Assembly (NCBI RefSeq): GCF_012396365.1
Contig: NZ_JAAXPG010000039.1
Span: 1-62,379 of the forward strand
Length of the DNA stretch: 62,379 nucleotides
Direction: 5' to 3'
Source of the DNA: Nocardiopsis alborubida
Lineage (GTDB): Bacteria > Actinomycetota > Actinomycetes > Streptosporangiales > Streptosporangiaceae
In this document: positions 7,837 through 16,786 of the stretch, piece by piece
Layout of the letters: each line of letters opens with the position of its first letter
How positions within the stretch are numbered: position 1 is the stretch's first letter
The notes under the pieces: model-generated
What the model was told of the DNA's origin: nothing
The model's database searches: none
Seen by the model: only the letters and a program-made list of their open reading frames with translations
Translations under genes and position numbers: made by a program

Positions 7837-8922
7837 ATGGAACCCACCATCGCCCTCATCATCCTCGCGGTCGTCGTCGTTGCCGTCGCCCTGGCGGCGA
7901 TCCGCATCGTCCCGCAGGCCAGGGCGTACAACATCGAGCGCTTCGGCCGCTACATCCGCACCCTCAACCCCGGCCTGAACTTCCTCATCCCGGGCGTGGA
8001 CCGCGTCAACTCCAAGTTCGACCTGCGCGAGCAGGTGTTCACCTCGCGCCCGCAGCCGGTGATCACCGAGGACAACCTGGTCGTCAACATCGACACCGTG
8101 CTGTACTACCAGGTCACCGATCCCCGGGCCGCGGCCTACGAGGTCGCCAACTACATCCAGGCCATCGACCAGCTCACCGTCACCACGCTGCGCAACGTCA
8201 TCGGCTCCATGGACCTGGAGAAGACCCTCACCTCCCGAGAGGAGATCAACACCCGCCTGCGCGGGGTCCTGGACGAGACCACCGGCAAGTGGGGCATCCG
8301 CGTCAACCGCGTGGAGATCAAGGCCATCGACCCGCCGCCCACCATCAAGGAGGCGATGGAGAAGCAGATGCGGGCCGACCGCGACAAGCGCGCGGCCATC
8401 CTCCACGCCGAGGGTGAGCGCCAGGCGCGCATCCTCAAGGCGGAGGGCGCCCGTCAGCAGGCCATCCTGGAGGCCCAGGGCGACCAGCAGGCGGCCATCC
8501 TGCGCGCCGACGGCGAGGCCAAGGCGATCGAGCGCGTGTTCCAGGCGGTGCACGCCAACAACGCCGACGCCAAGGTGCTCGCCTACAAGTACCTGGAGAC
8601 CCTGCCGTCCCTGGCCGAGGGCGACGGCAACACCTTCTGGGTCATCCCCGGTGAGCTCACCGAGGCCGTCAAGAACGTCAGCCACGCCTTCGCGGGCAAC
8701 GCCTCGACGGTTCCCTCCACGGAGAAGGAGGACGGGGACGCCCAGCCCCAGGGGCCCGCGCAGCTCACGGCGCCCGATCCCACCCGGTCCTCTTCGGCGC
8801 AGGCGGCCATGGACGCGGCCGAGGCCGCCGAACGCGCGGTGGCCGACGCCCGCGACGACGTCCGGCGGGCCGGGTCGGCCCTCGGCGGCTCCCGGCCGCC
8901 CGGGCCGCGCGAGGAGGACTAG
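7837..8922 (+). CDS. SPFH/Band 7 membrane protein (stomatin/QmcA type)
   Basis: 361 residues. An N-terminal membrane helix (about 4-24) is followed by the SPFH domain (RIVPQARAYNIERFGRYIRTLNPGLNFLIPGVDRV...), an Ala/Glu/Lys-rich coiled-coil part with repeated AEGxRQAxILxAEG motifs, and a low-complexity acidic/Ala tail. Such proteins oligomerise as membrane scaffolds. It is the partner of the NfeD gene just upstream. ATG 7837 is preferred because AGGTG lies six bases before it; a GTG at 7828, within that motif, is the alternative. The gene is convergent with the quinone reductase gene. Confidence 0.93.
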   Translation: MEPTIALIILAVVVVAVALAAIRIVPQARAYNIERFGRYIRTLNPGLNFLIPGVDRVNSKFDLREQVFTSRPQPVITEDNLVVNIDTVLYYQVTDPRAAAYEVANYIQAIDQLTVTTLRNVIGSMDLEKTLTSREEINTRLRGVLDETTGKWGIRVNRVEIKAIDPPPTIKEAMEKQMRADRDKRAAILHAEGERQARILKAEGARQQAILEAQGDQQAAILRADGEAKAIERVFQAVHANNADAKVLAYKYLETLPSLAEGDGNTFWVIPGELTEAVKNVSHAFAGNASTVPSTEKEDGDAQPQGPAQLTAPDPTRSSSAQAAMDAAEAAERAVADARDDVRRAGSALGGSRPPGPREED

Positions 8923-9000
8923 GCCGTGTGGGACCTGCGGGGGGAGTGGAGGGGCCGACCTCCCTCCCCCCTCCGTGTGTTCGGCCCGCGGCCGCCCGGT

Positions 9001-9966
9001 TCAGACCAGCAGGAGCTTGCCGGTGGTCCGGCGCGAGGCCAGGTCGCTCTGGGCGCGCCCCGCGTCGGAAAGCGGGTAGCGTCCGCCGATCCGCACGTCC
9101 AGACGGCCGTCACCAACCAGCGCGAACAGGTCGCCGGCCCGGCCCAGGAGCTCCGCGCGGTCGGCCACGAAGTAGGCCAGCGAGGGCCTGGTCAGGTACA
9201 CCGAACCGGCGGAGTTGAGCCGCTGCGGGTCCACCGGGGCGACCTCTCCCGAGGACTGCCCGAACAGCGCCAGCACGCCGCGCGGGCGCAGTGAGGCCAG
9301 GCTGGCGTCGAAGGTGTCCCGGCCGACGCCGTCGTAGACCGCTGCCACCCCCTCGCCGCCGGTGAGGTCGCGCACCGCCTCGGCCACGGGGGTCTCGGTG
9401 TAGCGGACCACCTCGTCCGCGCCCGCCTCCCGGGCGATGCGCTCCTTCTCCTCGGTGGACACGGTGCCGATGACGCGCGCGCCGCGCTCCTTGGCCAGCT
9501 GGGTCACCAGCAGGCCGGTACCGCCCGCGGCCGCGTGCACCAGCACGGTGTCGCCCTCGGCCACCGGGTACACCGAGCGGACGAGGTAGTGGGCGGTCAT
9601 GCCCTGGAGCAGCAGGGCGGCGGCCTGCTCGGCGGAGACCGCGTCCGGGACGGGGACGACCAGCGACGCCTTGACCACGGCACGCTCGGCGTACGCGCCG
9701 GGGGCCATCGCCCAGCCGACCCGCTGCCCCGCGGACAGGTCGGTGACGCCGTCGCCGACGGCGGCCACCACGCCCGCGCCCTCCATGCCAGGGACGTAGG
9801 GGAGAGGGACGTCGTACAGGCCGCTGCGCTGGTAGATGTCGATGAAGTTGACCCCGCGGGCCTCGACGTCGATCAGGACCTCCCCGGGGCCGGGCGCCGG
9901 GTCGTCCCTCTCGGCCAGCCGCAGTACCTCGGGCCCGCCGTTCTCCTCGATCACGATGGCACGCAT
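9001..9966 (-). CDS. Zinc-free quinone oxidoreductase, MDR family
   Basis: 321 residues of the medium-chain dehydrogenase/reductase superfamily, quinone-reductase branch. Seen: MRAIVIEENGGPEVLRL at the N-terminus, GVNFIDIYQRSGLY, PYVPGMEGAGVV, and the NAD(P)H-binding stretch VLVHAAAGGTGLLVTQLAKERGARVIGTVST. No zinc-binding cysteine cluster is present, as expected for NADPH:quinone reductases. The role is probably electron transfer from NADPH to quinones or enones; the substrate is unknown. It lies convergent to the SPFH gene and in the same direction as the receptor kinase gene upstream. Confidence 0.93.
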   Translation of the reverse strand: MRAIVIEENGGPEVLRLAERDDPAPGPGEVLIDVEARGVNFIDIYQRSGLYDVPLPYVPGMEGAGVVAAVGDGVTDLSAGQRVGWAMAPGAYAERAVVKASLVVPVPDAVSAEQAAALLLQGMTAHYLVRSVYPVAEGDTVLVHAAAGGTGLLVTQLAKERGARVIGTVSTEEKERIAREAGADEVVRYTETPVAEAVRDLTGGEGVAAVYDGVGRDTFDASLASLRPRGVLALFGQSSGEVAPVDPQRLNSAGSVYLTRPSLAYFVADRAELLGRAGDLFALVGDGRLDVRIGGRYPLSDAGRAQSDLASRRTTGKLLLV

Positions 9967-10044
9967 GGGTCCACTGTTCCTTCCGTGTCGGTTCCCGGCA
10001 TCATGTCAGCCCGGAGCCGGAACGGCCACGGAGGGTCGGCCCGC

Positions 10045-12345
10045 CTACTCCGACCGGCCCTCCTCGATGATCCGGTGCAGGGAGAAGTCGGTGAAGAACG
10101 CAGCGAACGGCTGGTTGCTCGGTCCCTGCCGGGTCACGAGGCCGACCCTGCGGCGGTCCTGCGGCTCCTCGGCGTCATCGGGAAGGGGAGCGCCGTCCAC
10201 GGTGGTCAGGACGTGCTCCTCGTTGACCCACATGGACAGCTCCATGGTGTCCTCGGCCTCGTCGAAGCGGCAGGACAGCGTGACGGTGTTGGTGGGGATG
10301 TTCTCGTGGTCGAAGTCGAAGGGGCTGCCGGTGATGCCGTACTCCTCGCGCAACGACTCGTCGTGGAGCGGGTAGGGCGCGTACCCGGGCACGTCGGTGG
10401 TCTCCACGAGGACGCTGTCACCCTCGGTCTCGCTCATCCGGCGGATCGACGCGCCCTGGCCGTCGTAGCGCAGCAGGGCCTCGTACTGGCTGCGGCCGTC
10501 CTCGCCGTCGTTGTCCCAGCAGCGCACGCCGAACATGGACTGCTCGGGGCCCGTGACCGCGTACACGCTGCTGCTGACCAGGACGCTCGCGGGCAGTTCC
10601 TGCTCCTGCTCCAGCCTCACGACCTCGCCGCGGCTGGGCTGGCTGTCGGGTTCGAGTGAGAGCAGGACGCCCTCCTTGGCGGCCCAGTAGCCGTCGGACT
10701 CCCCGGCCTCGTAGGTGTTGCTGACCCAGCCGGGGTCGGAGCTGAAGTCGGGGTTGTGGATCGAGACGGTGTTCTCCGGGATCGCCTGGCCGCTGTTGAG
10801 CAGGACCGTCGCACCCACGGCGGCCACCAGGACGACCGCCCCCGCGGCCGCGCCGACCACCACCATCCGCCTGCGGCCGCGCGGTGCGCCGCCGGACCTC
10901 CCGGGAGGCTGGCCCGCTCCACCGGGGCCACCGGGGTTTCCCGGGCCGCCGGAACCGGAGTAGGCGGTGAAGGCGGGCTGGCCCTGCGGCGGAGACGCGT
11001 AGCCGCCGTGCGCCCGGTGCGGCGGGGGGACCTGACCGCCGGAGTTGGCGTGGTGGCCGGGAACCTGCTGGCCGTGGAGCGGGGGCTGGCCCTGGGGCGG
11101 GTGCCCGCCGTACCCCGTGCCCGGCTGGGGACCCGGGGGCGGGACGCCCGGGTTGCCGTGCTGCTGCTCCACAGGGGTCCGCTGGACCGGGGGAGGCGGC
11201 TGTACCGGGTGCTGGACCTGCGTGGGCCGCGCGTAGGGGTTGTGCCGCGTGGGCTGCGCGTGTGCGGGCTGCGCCTGGAAGGTCCGGCCGCTCTCCGGAG
11301 CCGCCGCGCCCTGCTGCTGTCCGCTGTCCGGGTGCTGCCCGCCCGCCTGCCGCGGCCCGCTCGGGGTCTGCTGCGGCTCGCCCGGCGCCTGGTTCGACGT
11401 GGGTCCGCCTTCCCGTGCCCCGGTGTCCTGCGGCGGCTGCCCCGGGACGGGGGAACTGCTCGGCGGGGCCCACGAGGTGCTGATCGTGCGCTCCACCTCG
11501 GCCTCCCGCGGTTCCTCCTGGCCGGTCAGCCGGGCCAGGAGCTGCTTGGAGGTGGGCCGGTTGGCCGGGTTCTTGTCCAGTGCCGCGTTGACCAGGTCGT
11601 ACAGGTCCGTGTCCAGGCCGTCCAGACGCGGCGGAGCGGAGGAGATGTTGTGCAGGACGGCGGGCACCGTGGCGGCGTCGAAGGGGGCGGTGCCGGTTCC
11701 GGCGAAGGCCACCAGGCAGCCCCACGCGAAGATGTCGGCGGCCGCGGTGGCCCGCTGGCCCAGGATCAGCTCCGGGGCCATGTACGAGGGGGTGCCCATG
11801 AGCTGGCTGGAGCGGGTGACCGCGTCCGCGGCGTCGTCCAGGGCGCGGGCGATGCCGAAGTCGATGACCTTCGGGCCGACCGGGGAGAGCAGCACGTTCG
11901 CGGGTTTGAGGTCGCGGTGGATGATCCCGGACCCGTGGATGGCGGTGAGCGCCGCGGCCACGCCCATGGCCAGGCCCTCCAGGGTGCCGCCCGCCATCGA
12001 GCCGTCCGCGCGGACCGCCTCGTCCAGGTTGGGGCCCGGCACGTACTCCGAGACGATGAAGAGGGGCTCGCCCTCCAGCCGGGCGTCGATCACCCCCGCG
12101 GTGGAGAAGCGGGCCACGCGGCGCGCGGCCTCGACCTCGCGGGCGAAGCGCAGCCGGAAGGACTCGTCGTCGGCCAGGTCGGGGTGGATGAGCTTCACTG
12201 CGACGGGCCGGTCGGAGGCGTCCCTGGCGAGGTAGACGGTGCCCATGCCGCCCCGGCCGAGACGGCTCACGATGCGGTAGCCGTCGAGTTCGCTCGGGTC
12301 CCCCACACGCAGGGGTTTGCCGCTCTTGTGCCCGTTCGACGTCAC
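10045..12345 (-). CDS. Receptor-type Ser/Thr protein kinase
   Basis: 766 residues. The kinase domain (about 20-285) has GRGGMGTVYLARD, K51 (VAVKLI), the HRDLKPAN aspartate D145, DFGIA and GTPSYMAPE. A Pro/Gln/Gly-rich linker (about 290-490) precedes one membrane helix (about 493-515, VVVGAAAGAVVLVAAVGATVL) and an extracytoplasmic domain of about 250 residues with two cysteines and no recognised fold. It should sense something outside the cell and phosphorylate cytoplasmic targets. The frame is open to 12828, but GTG 12345 has GAGGG ten bases upstream and starts at the expected place. A degenerate copy of its first 52 codons lies upstream at 12504-12662. Confidence 0.94.
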   Translation of the reverse strand: MTSNGHKSGKPLRVGDPSELDGYRIVSRLGRGGMGTVYLARDASDRPVAVKLIHPDLADDESFRLRFAREVEAARRVARFSTAGVIDARLEGEPLFIVSEYVPGPNLDEAVRADGSMAGGTLEGLAMGVAAALTAIHGSGIIHRDLKPANVLLSPVGPKVIDFGIARALDDAADAVTRSSQLMGTPSYMAPELILGQRATAAADIFAWGCLVAFAGTGTAPFDAATVPAVLHNISSAPPRLDGLDTDLYDLVNAALDKNPANRPTSKQLLARLTGQEEPREAEVERTISTSWAPPSSSPVPGQPPQDTGAREGGPTSNQAPGEPQQTPSGPRQAGGQHPDSGQQQGAAAPESGRTFQAQPAHAQPTRHNPYARPTQVQHPVQPPPPVQRTPVEQQHGNPGVPPPGPQPGTGYGGHPPQGQPPLHGQQVPGHHANSGGQVPPPHRAHGGYASPPQGQPAFTAYSGSGGPGNPGGPGGAGQPPGRSGGAPRGRRRMVVVGAAAGAVVLVAAVGATVLLNSGQAIPENTVSIHNPDFSSDPGWVSNTYEAGESDGYWAAKEGVLLSLEPDSQPSRGEVVRLEQEQELPASVLVSSSVYAVTGPEQSMFGVRCWDNDGEDGRSQYEALLRYDGQGASIRRMSETEGDSVLVETTDVPGYAPYPLHDESLREEYGITGSPFDFDHENIPTNTVTLSCRFDEAEDTMELSMWVNEEHVLTTVDGAPLPDDAEEPQDRRRVGLVTRQGPSNQPFAAFFTDFSLHRIIEEGRSE

Positions 12346-12503
12346 AGTTGGGGGTCCCTCACATGAATCGTGGAGTACGCGCTGACAGCGTACCGATGCC
12401 GACACGCTGGCACGTTCTGGACTGGCTGGCCCTTCGGGCCCAGCGGACGCGGGGTCCGGGCCCGTGGCGGGGGTGTTCGGGGGCGGCGCGCGGGCGCACC
12501 GTG

Positions 12504-12662
12504 TCAGTCGGGGCGGATGGCTCCGGGCGCGACGCGGCTCCCCGAGGAGTCCTCGGTGAGGCGGACGGTGCCCGTGCCGCCACGCACCGGGCGGCTCGGG
12601 AAGCGGTGGCCGTCCGGGCCACGGGGGTTCCCGGAGCGGAGGGGTCTGCCACTGTTCGACAT
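12504..12662 (-). pseudogene. Degenerate duplicate of the kinase N-terminus
   Basis: Minus-strand frame of 52 codons beginning MSNSGRPLRSGNP and ending GAIRPD-stop. It aligns with the start of the kinase gene at 12345 along its whole length: MTSN, SGKPLR, DGYR, GRGGMGTVYLARD and HPD correspond to MSN, SGRPLR, DGHR, VRGGTGTVRLTED and RPD. The bases before both starts are also alike (TGAGG followed by a C run). The ATP lysine is lost (VAVKLI became VAPGAI), the glycine loop is damaged, and the stop truncates the domain after the first strands. It looks like a partial tandem duplication that decayed; a short expressed peptide is possible but less likely. Confidence 0.7.
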
Positions 12663-12817
12663 CACGGAGAGGGGACCTCACGGTTTCCGGGGGCGAGCCG
12701 TCCAGCGTACCGGCCGGCGGCGAAAGCGCCGGGTACGGGTGTGGTGGCCACGTGGTCATCCAGGGGGATGCCTCTCGTGCCGAAACAGTTCCCCGAAGGC
12801 ACCGGTTTTCGCTAGTG

Positions 12818-12835
12818 TTAGAACACACGTTCGAA
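12818..12835. promoter_or_regulatory. LexA (SOS) box
   Basis: TTAGAACACACGTTCGAA, a palindrome with the core GAAC-N4-GTTC known for actinobacterial LexA. It overlaps a possible -10 hexamer TAGTGT (12813-12818) and lies 70 bases before the small gene at 12905. This is the position expected for repression. Confidence 0.8.
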
Positions 12836-12904
12836 CACCTGGCCGCGTCTTCCCCACGGGTGGGTGTCCCGGTGGCGTGTGCCGGGACTGACAGGAGGCG
12901 GATG

Positions 12905-13192
12905 ATGCTGAGGGGAAGTGTCGTGGGACGGTACTACGGGGCGGAGGTGACCGTCGTCGAGGACGACGGACGCCCGGCCCGGTTCGTGTGGAACGGCAGG
13001 GTGTACGGAGTGCGCAGGATCCTCGAACACTGGGTCACGCTGCGCATGGACTGGACACCGGCGCGTGAGTCCCAGACACCCGAACGCAGGCACTGGCGGG
13101 TGGAGGCGGGCACGGCCCAGTCCCAGGGGGTGTACGAACTGCGCCACGACACGGTCACCGGCAGGTGGCTGCTCTCCCGCGTGTGGGGGTAG
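12905..13192 (+). CDS. Small DUF6504-like protein, probably SOS-controlled
   Basis: 95 residues beginning MLRGSVVGRYYGAEVTVVEDDGRPARFVWNGRVYGVRRILEHWVTLRMDW. The W-G-R-x-Y-x-V pattern and basic core match, from memory, the DUF6504 family, often encoded beside imuA/imuB/dnaE2 mutagenesis genes in actinomycetes. No such partner is visible here. AGGAGG at 12893-12898 lies six bases before ATG 12905 and three before ATG 12902, favouring 12905. A LexA box lies 70 bases upstream, so induction by DNA damage is predicted. Biochemical function is unknown. The frame stays open upstream but without a ribosome binding site. Confidence 0.85.
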   Translation: MLRGSVVGRYYGAEVTVVEDDGRPARFVWNGRVYGVRRILEHWVTLRMDWTPARESQTPERRHWRVEAGTAQSQGVYELRHDTVTGRWLLSRVWG

Positions 13193-13420
13193 GACGTGTT
13201 CGGGGGCGGTTTCCGGGCCACCCGCCGCTCTCCCCACCGAACCCCGGCGGACGCCGCGCGCCCCGCGCCGCGTGCGCGCCCGTCTCCCCCTTCGCCGCTC
13301 CCCGGTGACACCGCGCACGCGGCGCGTGCCCGGTGGCGCCTGTCCGGGCGGGCGGAAGCCGCCGGACGCGCTCGGGGCCGCTCCCCGGGCCGCTCCGCGA
13401 CCGCGGCCCGGGGACGGTGC

Positions 13421-13447
13421 GGCCCCGCCCGGCTGCCCGGCGGGGCC
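13421..13447. terminator. Hairpins between convergent genes
   Basis: 9-bp stem GGCCCCGCC/GGCGGGGCC just after the acetyltransferase stop codon. A second, 12-bp stem lies at 13382-13414 on the DUF6504 side. Together they likely end transcription from both directions. Nothing else was seen in 13193-13459. Confidence 0.6.
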
Positions 13448-13459
13448 GGGGCTCGCCGG

Positions 13460-14035
13460 TCAGCCCAGGTCGGTGGGGAGCAGGCTGTACACCGCCAGGT
13501 CGGTGCGGCCCTCGTGCAGCGGCATCGCGCTGCGTTCGACGCCCTCCAAACTGAACCCCGACCGCTCCGCGACCCGGCGCGACCCGGTGTTGCCGGTGGC
13601 GGCCTTGATCTCCACCCGCTGGAAGCCCTGGTCCAGCGCCCAGCGGGAGACGGCCACGGCGGCCTCCGTCGCGTACCCGAGGCCGCGGCCCCAGGGCGAG
13701 ACCCAGTACCCGACCTCGGTGGTCATCGCCGCCCATACGACACGCACCAGGCCCACCGAGCCCACGAGCCGCTTGGTCTTCCTCTCCACCATGGCCCACT
13801 GCTGGCCCTCACCGCAGGTGCGCAGGGCGGGGGCGACCTCGCAGCACCACCGCTCGGCCTCCTCCCGGGTGTAGGGCACCCCGGGCAGGGGGAGGGGGAG
13901 CCAGCGCTGGAGTTCGGCGTCGGTGCAGGACGCGTGCACGTCGTCGATGTCGCCCTCGACGAACGGACGCAGCCGCAGGCGCTCGGTCTCCAGGATCACT
14001 GACGGCAGTATCGGTCTGTCGTGCGTGGTGGTCAC
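13460..14035 (-). CDS. GNAT family N-acetyltransferase (RimJ/RimL type)
   Basis: 191 residues. It starts ILETERLRLRPFVEGDIDDV, the usual entry of RimJ/RimL-type proteins, continues with VGSVGLVRV and EVGYWVSPWGRGLGYATEA (acetyl-CoA pyrophosphate loop) and ends with VEIKAATGNTGSRRVAERSGF. It transfers acetyl from acetyl-CoA to an amine, in family members often a ribosomal protein N-terminus or an antibiotic; the target is unknown. GTG 14035 has a GGGGAGAGG stretch before it and is preferred over the longer open frame to 14149. Confidence 0.9.
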   Translation of the reverse strand: MTTTHDRPILPSVILETERLRLRPFVEGDIDDVHASCTDAELQRWLPLPLPGVPYTREEAERWCCEVAPALRTCGEGQQWAMVERKTKRLVGSVGLVRVVWAAMTTEVGYWVSPWGRGLGYATEAAVAVSRWALDQGFQRVEIKAATGNTGSRRVAERSGFSLEGVERSAMPLHEGRTDLAVYSLLPTDLG

Positions 14036-14213
14036 GCCTCTCCCCTCGGGTCGGAGTGCGCTCACGATACGCGCAGTCCCGGAGTACGGCACCCGTGTTC
14101 TCCGCGTGTGCCCGAGGGGAGGGCGGTACCGTCCCGACCAGGGAAGCACCCGCCGGCGCGGCCGAGGGCCGCGTGCGGTTCACGGCTCCGGCGGGCACTC
14201 CTACCGCGGCCGT

Positions 14214-15323
14214 CTAGGCCAGGCCCGCGATGACGCGCTGGCGGACCGCGCTGTCGAACACCTCGGAGAAGGCGTTGCCCGGGCACTCGGTCTCCAGCCA
14301 GTCCCGGTGCCGGGAGATCGCGTCGCCCGGAGTGACCACGCCCGTGCCCGGGTTGACGTACTCGATCCGCCCGGCCGGGTCCACGCCGGTCACCGCGCAC
14401 AGCACGCGCAGCACGTCGACCAGGGAGTCCTGAGCCGCCTGGGTGGGCAGTTCGTCGGTGAAGTCCCCGAGCAGGCACACGCCCACGTTGCCCTGGTTGA
14501 ACCCGTAGGCGTGCCCGGCGGTCACCGACTCGGCCCGCCCCGGCCGCGGGATCCCGGAGAGGACCGGCACGCCGTCCTCGCCCGAGTGGCGGCCCTCGTA
14601 GACCACCCCGTCGGGGTCGATGAGCAGGTGGTAGCCGATGTCACCCCACGCCTGCTGCACCGCGTGCAGGTAGTACACCGCCCGCACGTCCGCCGCGTGG
14701 TCCTCCCCGGTCGGCATCGCGGTGTGGTGCACGGTCAGCGCCTGCACGGGGTGGAACTCCGCCTCCCACAGGTCGTCGCCCTGGTCGTCGAAGCGCCAGG
14801 ACTCGTCGGCGCCCCAGCCGGCGCGGGTGCGGAACGGGACGCTGGTCCGGCCGCGCAGGGTGCCGGAGGTCTCCGCGGACAGCGACGCCTGCGCGGGACC
14901 GCCGAAACGCAGTCCCTCTCCGTCGTGCAGGTTCACGGCGGCGGTCTCCCCCCTCGAACGCACCTCGTACCCGGTGGCGCCCTCGGGTGCGCGCACCAGC
15001 GCGGCCGCGACCGGGTGCCGGTCGTCGCGGCCCCCGGTGTGCAGGTGCACCGGGTTCCAGGAGCCCAGGCCGCCGGCGGTCTCGAAGCGGACCGCCGCGT
15101 GGGCCTCTCCGGGGTCACCGGTGACGGCCACCATGTCGAAGCGCAGGTCGGGGCGGACGAGTCCGGGCGAAGCGGAGGGTTCCGCCAGCACTCGGGGGAC
15201 CGTGCGGTCACCACCGCCACCGCCACCGTCGGCCAGGGCGGTGCGGGGGGAGGGGAGCGCGGTGCCCAGCGCGGTCAGGCCCGCGGCCGCGGTGGCACCG
15301 GCCAGGAGAGTACGCCTTCGCAT
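14214..15323 (-). CDS. Secreted N-acetylmuramoyl-L-alanine amidase (PGRP/Amidase_2)
   Basis: 369 residues. MRRRTLLAG followed by a hydrophobic Ala/Leu/Gly stretch resembles a twin-arginine signal. The C-terminal half is the peptidoglycan recognition/amidase_2 domain: LTVHHTAMP (zinc histidine), WGDIGYHLLIDPDGVVYEGR, NQGNVGVCLLGDF and ISRHRDWLETECPGNAF (zinc His and Cys). It should cut the lactyl-peptide bond of peptidoglycan outside the membrane. The N-terminal part (about 35-190) is a beta-rich domain of unknown role, as in other actinobacterial PGRP proteins. ATG 15323 is preferred over the open frame to 15509 because only it gives the signal peptide. Confidence 0.92.
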   Translation of the reverse strand: MRRRTLLAGATAAAGLTALGTALPSPRTALADGGGGGGDRTVPRVLAEPSASPGLVRPDLRFDMVAVTGDPGEAHAAVRFETAGGLGSWNPVHLHTGGRDDRHPVAAALVRAPEGATGYEVRSRGETAAVNLHDGEGLRFGGPAQASLSAETSGTLRGRTSVPFRTRAGWGADESWRFDDQGDDLWEAEFHPVQALTVHHTAMPTGEDHAADVRAVYYLHAVQQAWGDIGYHLLIDPDGVVYEGRHSGEDGVPVLSGIPRPGRAESVTAGHAYGFNQGNVGVCLLGDFTDELPTQAAQDSLVDVLRVLCAVTGVDPAGRIEYVNPGTGVVTPGDAISRHRDWLETECPGNAFSEVFDSAVRQRVIAGLA

Positions 15324-15526
15324 CGTGTGTCCGTTCTCTCGGGTCGGGTGGGGGAAGGCCCTGGGGGTGGGAACGCGGACACCCTGGCACAGCACCGTGA
15401 GCCACGCCACTGAAGACACGTCCGAATATCTGGCCAAGGCACCCCCTGTTATCAGGCAAGGCTGGTGATGCCGTATGGTGCGATGTTTTTCCTGTGAAGA
15501 AAGGAACATACGGGGTGGGGGAGTAC

Positions 15527-16552
15527 ATGGACGCGGGTCACGACCTGCGCCACCACGGTGACGCAGAGGTCGGCGGCGGACTGCTCGACCTGGCCGTCAA
15601 CGTGCGGGGCCGGACGCCGCCCGCCTGGCTGGGGCGGCTCCTCGCCGAGTCGCTGACCAGCCTGGGCGCCTACCCCGATCCCTCCCGCGCGCGGGAGGCG
15701 GTCGCCCGGCGCCACGGACGGGAGGCGGGCGAGGTCCTGCTCACCGCCGGGGCGGCCGAGGCCTTCGTCCTCCTGGCGCGGGTCCTGAGCCCCCGGCGGG
15801 CGGTCGTCGTGCACCCCCAGTTCACCGAGCCCGAGGCCGCCCTGCGCGCTGCCGGGCACGCCGTGGACCGGGTGCTGCTGGAACCGGACTTCACGCTCGA
15901 CCCCGGACTGGTCCCCGAGGACGCCGATCTGGTCGTGGTGGGCAATCCGACCAACCCGACCTCCGTGCTCCACCCCGGCGCGGTCCTGGCCGGGCTGGCC
16001 CGCCCCGGACGCGTACTGGTCGTGGACGAGGCCTTCGCCGACTGCGTTCCCGGTGAGCCGGAGTCGTTGGCCTCCCGAGGGGAACTGCCGGGCCTGGTGG
16101 TGGTGCGCAGCCTCACCAAGACCTGGTCCCTGGCCGGGCTGCGCGCCGGGTACCTGCTCGCCGCACCCGACCTGGTGGCCCGGCTCTCCGGGGCCCAGCC
16201 CCTGTGGTCGGTGTCCACACCCGCCCTGGTCGCGATGGAAGCGTGCTGTACGCGGGAGGCCCTCGCCGAGGCCGACGCCTGGGCGGTGTCCCTGGCCGCC
16301 CACCGCGACGACCTCGCCGAGGGCCTGCGGAACCTGGGCCTGCGGGTGGTCCCGGGGGCACGGGCCTCGTTCCTGCTGGTCACGGACCCGGAAGCGGATC
16401 GGTTGCGGGCCCGCCTCAGGGAACGGGGGATCGCGGTCCGGCGCGGTGACACCTTCCCCGGCCTCGGGCCGGAGTGGCTCCGGGTGGCGGTCCGCGAACC
16501 CGCCGTCCACCGGGTCCTGACGGGCGCGCTGGGGGAGCTGCTCGCCCGGTGA
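15527..16552 (+). CDS. CobC-like PLP-dependent aminotransferase-fold protein
   Basis: 341 residues of the fold-type I class related to histidinol-phosphate aminotransferase and L-threonine-phosphate decarboxylase. Seen: LTAGAAEAFVLLARVL, VVGNPTNPTSVLHP, VLVVDEAFADCVPGE and the PLP-lysine motif SLTKTWSLAGLRAGY (K198). In actinomycetes this type sits among B12 genes as CobC, thought to make (R)-1-amino-2-propanol phosphate for CobD. bluB-cobT follows 234 bases downstream on the same strand. GGGGGAG lies four bases before ATG 15527; GTG 15515 or 15494 would lengthen it slightly. Confidence 0.88.
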   Translation: MDAGHDLRHHGDAEVGGGLLDLAVNVRGRTPPAWLGRLLAESLTSLGAYPDPSRAREAVARRHGREAGEVLLTAGAAEAFVLLARVLSPRRAVVVHPQFTEPEAALRAAGHAVDRVLLEPDFTLDPGLVPEDADLVVVGNPTNPTSVLHPGAVLAGLARPGRVLVVDEAFADCVPGEPESLASRGELPGLVVVRSLTKTWSLAGLRAGYLLAAPDLVARLSGAQPLWSVSTPALVAMEACCTREALAEADAWAVSLAAHRDDLAEGLRNLGLRVVPGARASFLLVTDPEADRLRARLRERGIAVRRGDTFPGLGPEWLRVAVREPAVHRVLTGALGELLAR

Positions 16553-16786
16553 GGAGCCGCTCCGCGGTCGGCCGTGCGCGCGGACGGCCGCGGGGGCCAG
16601 CGCGCGCCCACGCGGTCTCTGGCACAGTTGGTGGTGACTTGGGAGCCCCGGCGGCCGAGTCGGTACCGGCCGCCCCGGGTTCCGAGGACCCGTGCGATCG
16701 GCGCGGAAACGGCGGACTACGCTTACCGGTCTATGCCGGACAAGGCGGAAACGGGCCCGTCACAACACCTCTTGCGTGGAGCGATC

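Noticed and set aside
12370..12891. Plus-strand frames between the kinase and the DUF6504-like gene
   Set aside because: No ribosome binding site and no recognisable sequence; the stretch is better explained by the decayed kinase copy and a promoter.
15380..15420. Cobalamin riboswitch suspected from GCCACTG-like bases near cobC
   Set aside because: Only the short GCCACTG string is present; the B12 box and paired elements are missing.
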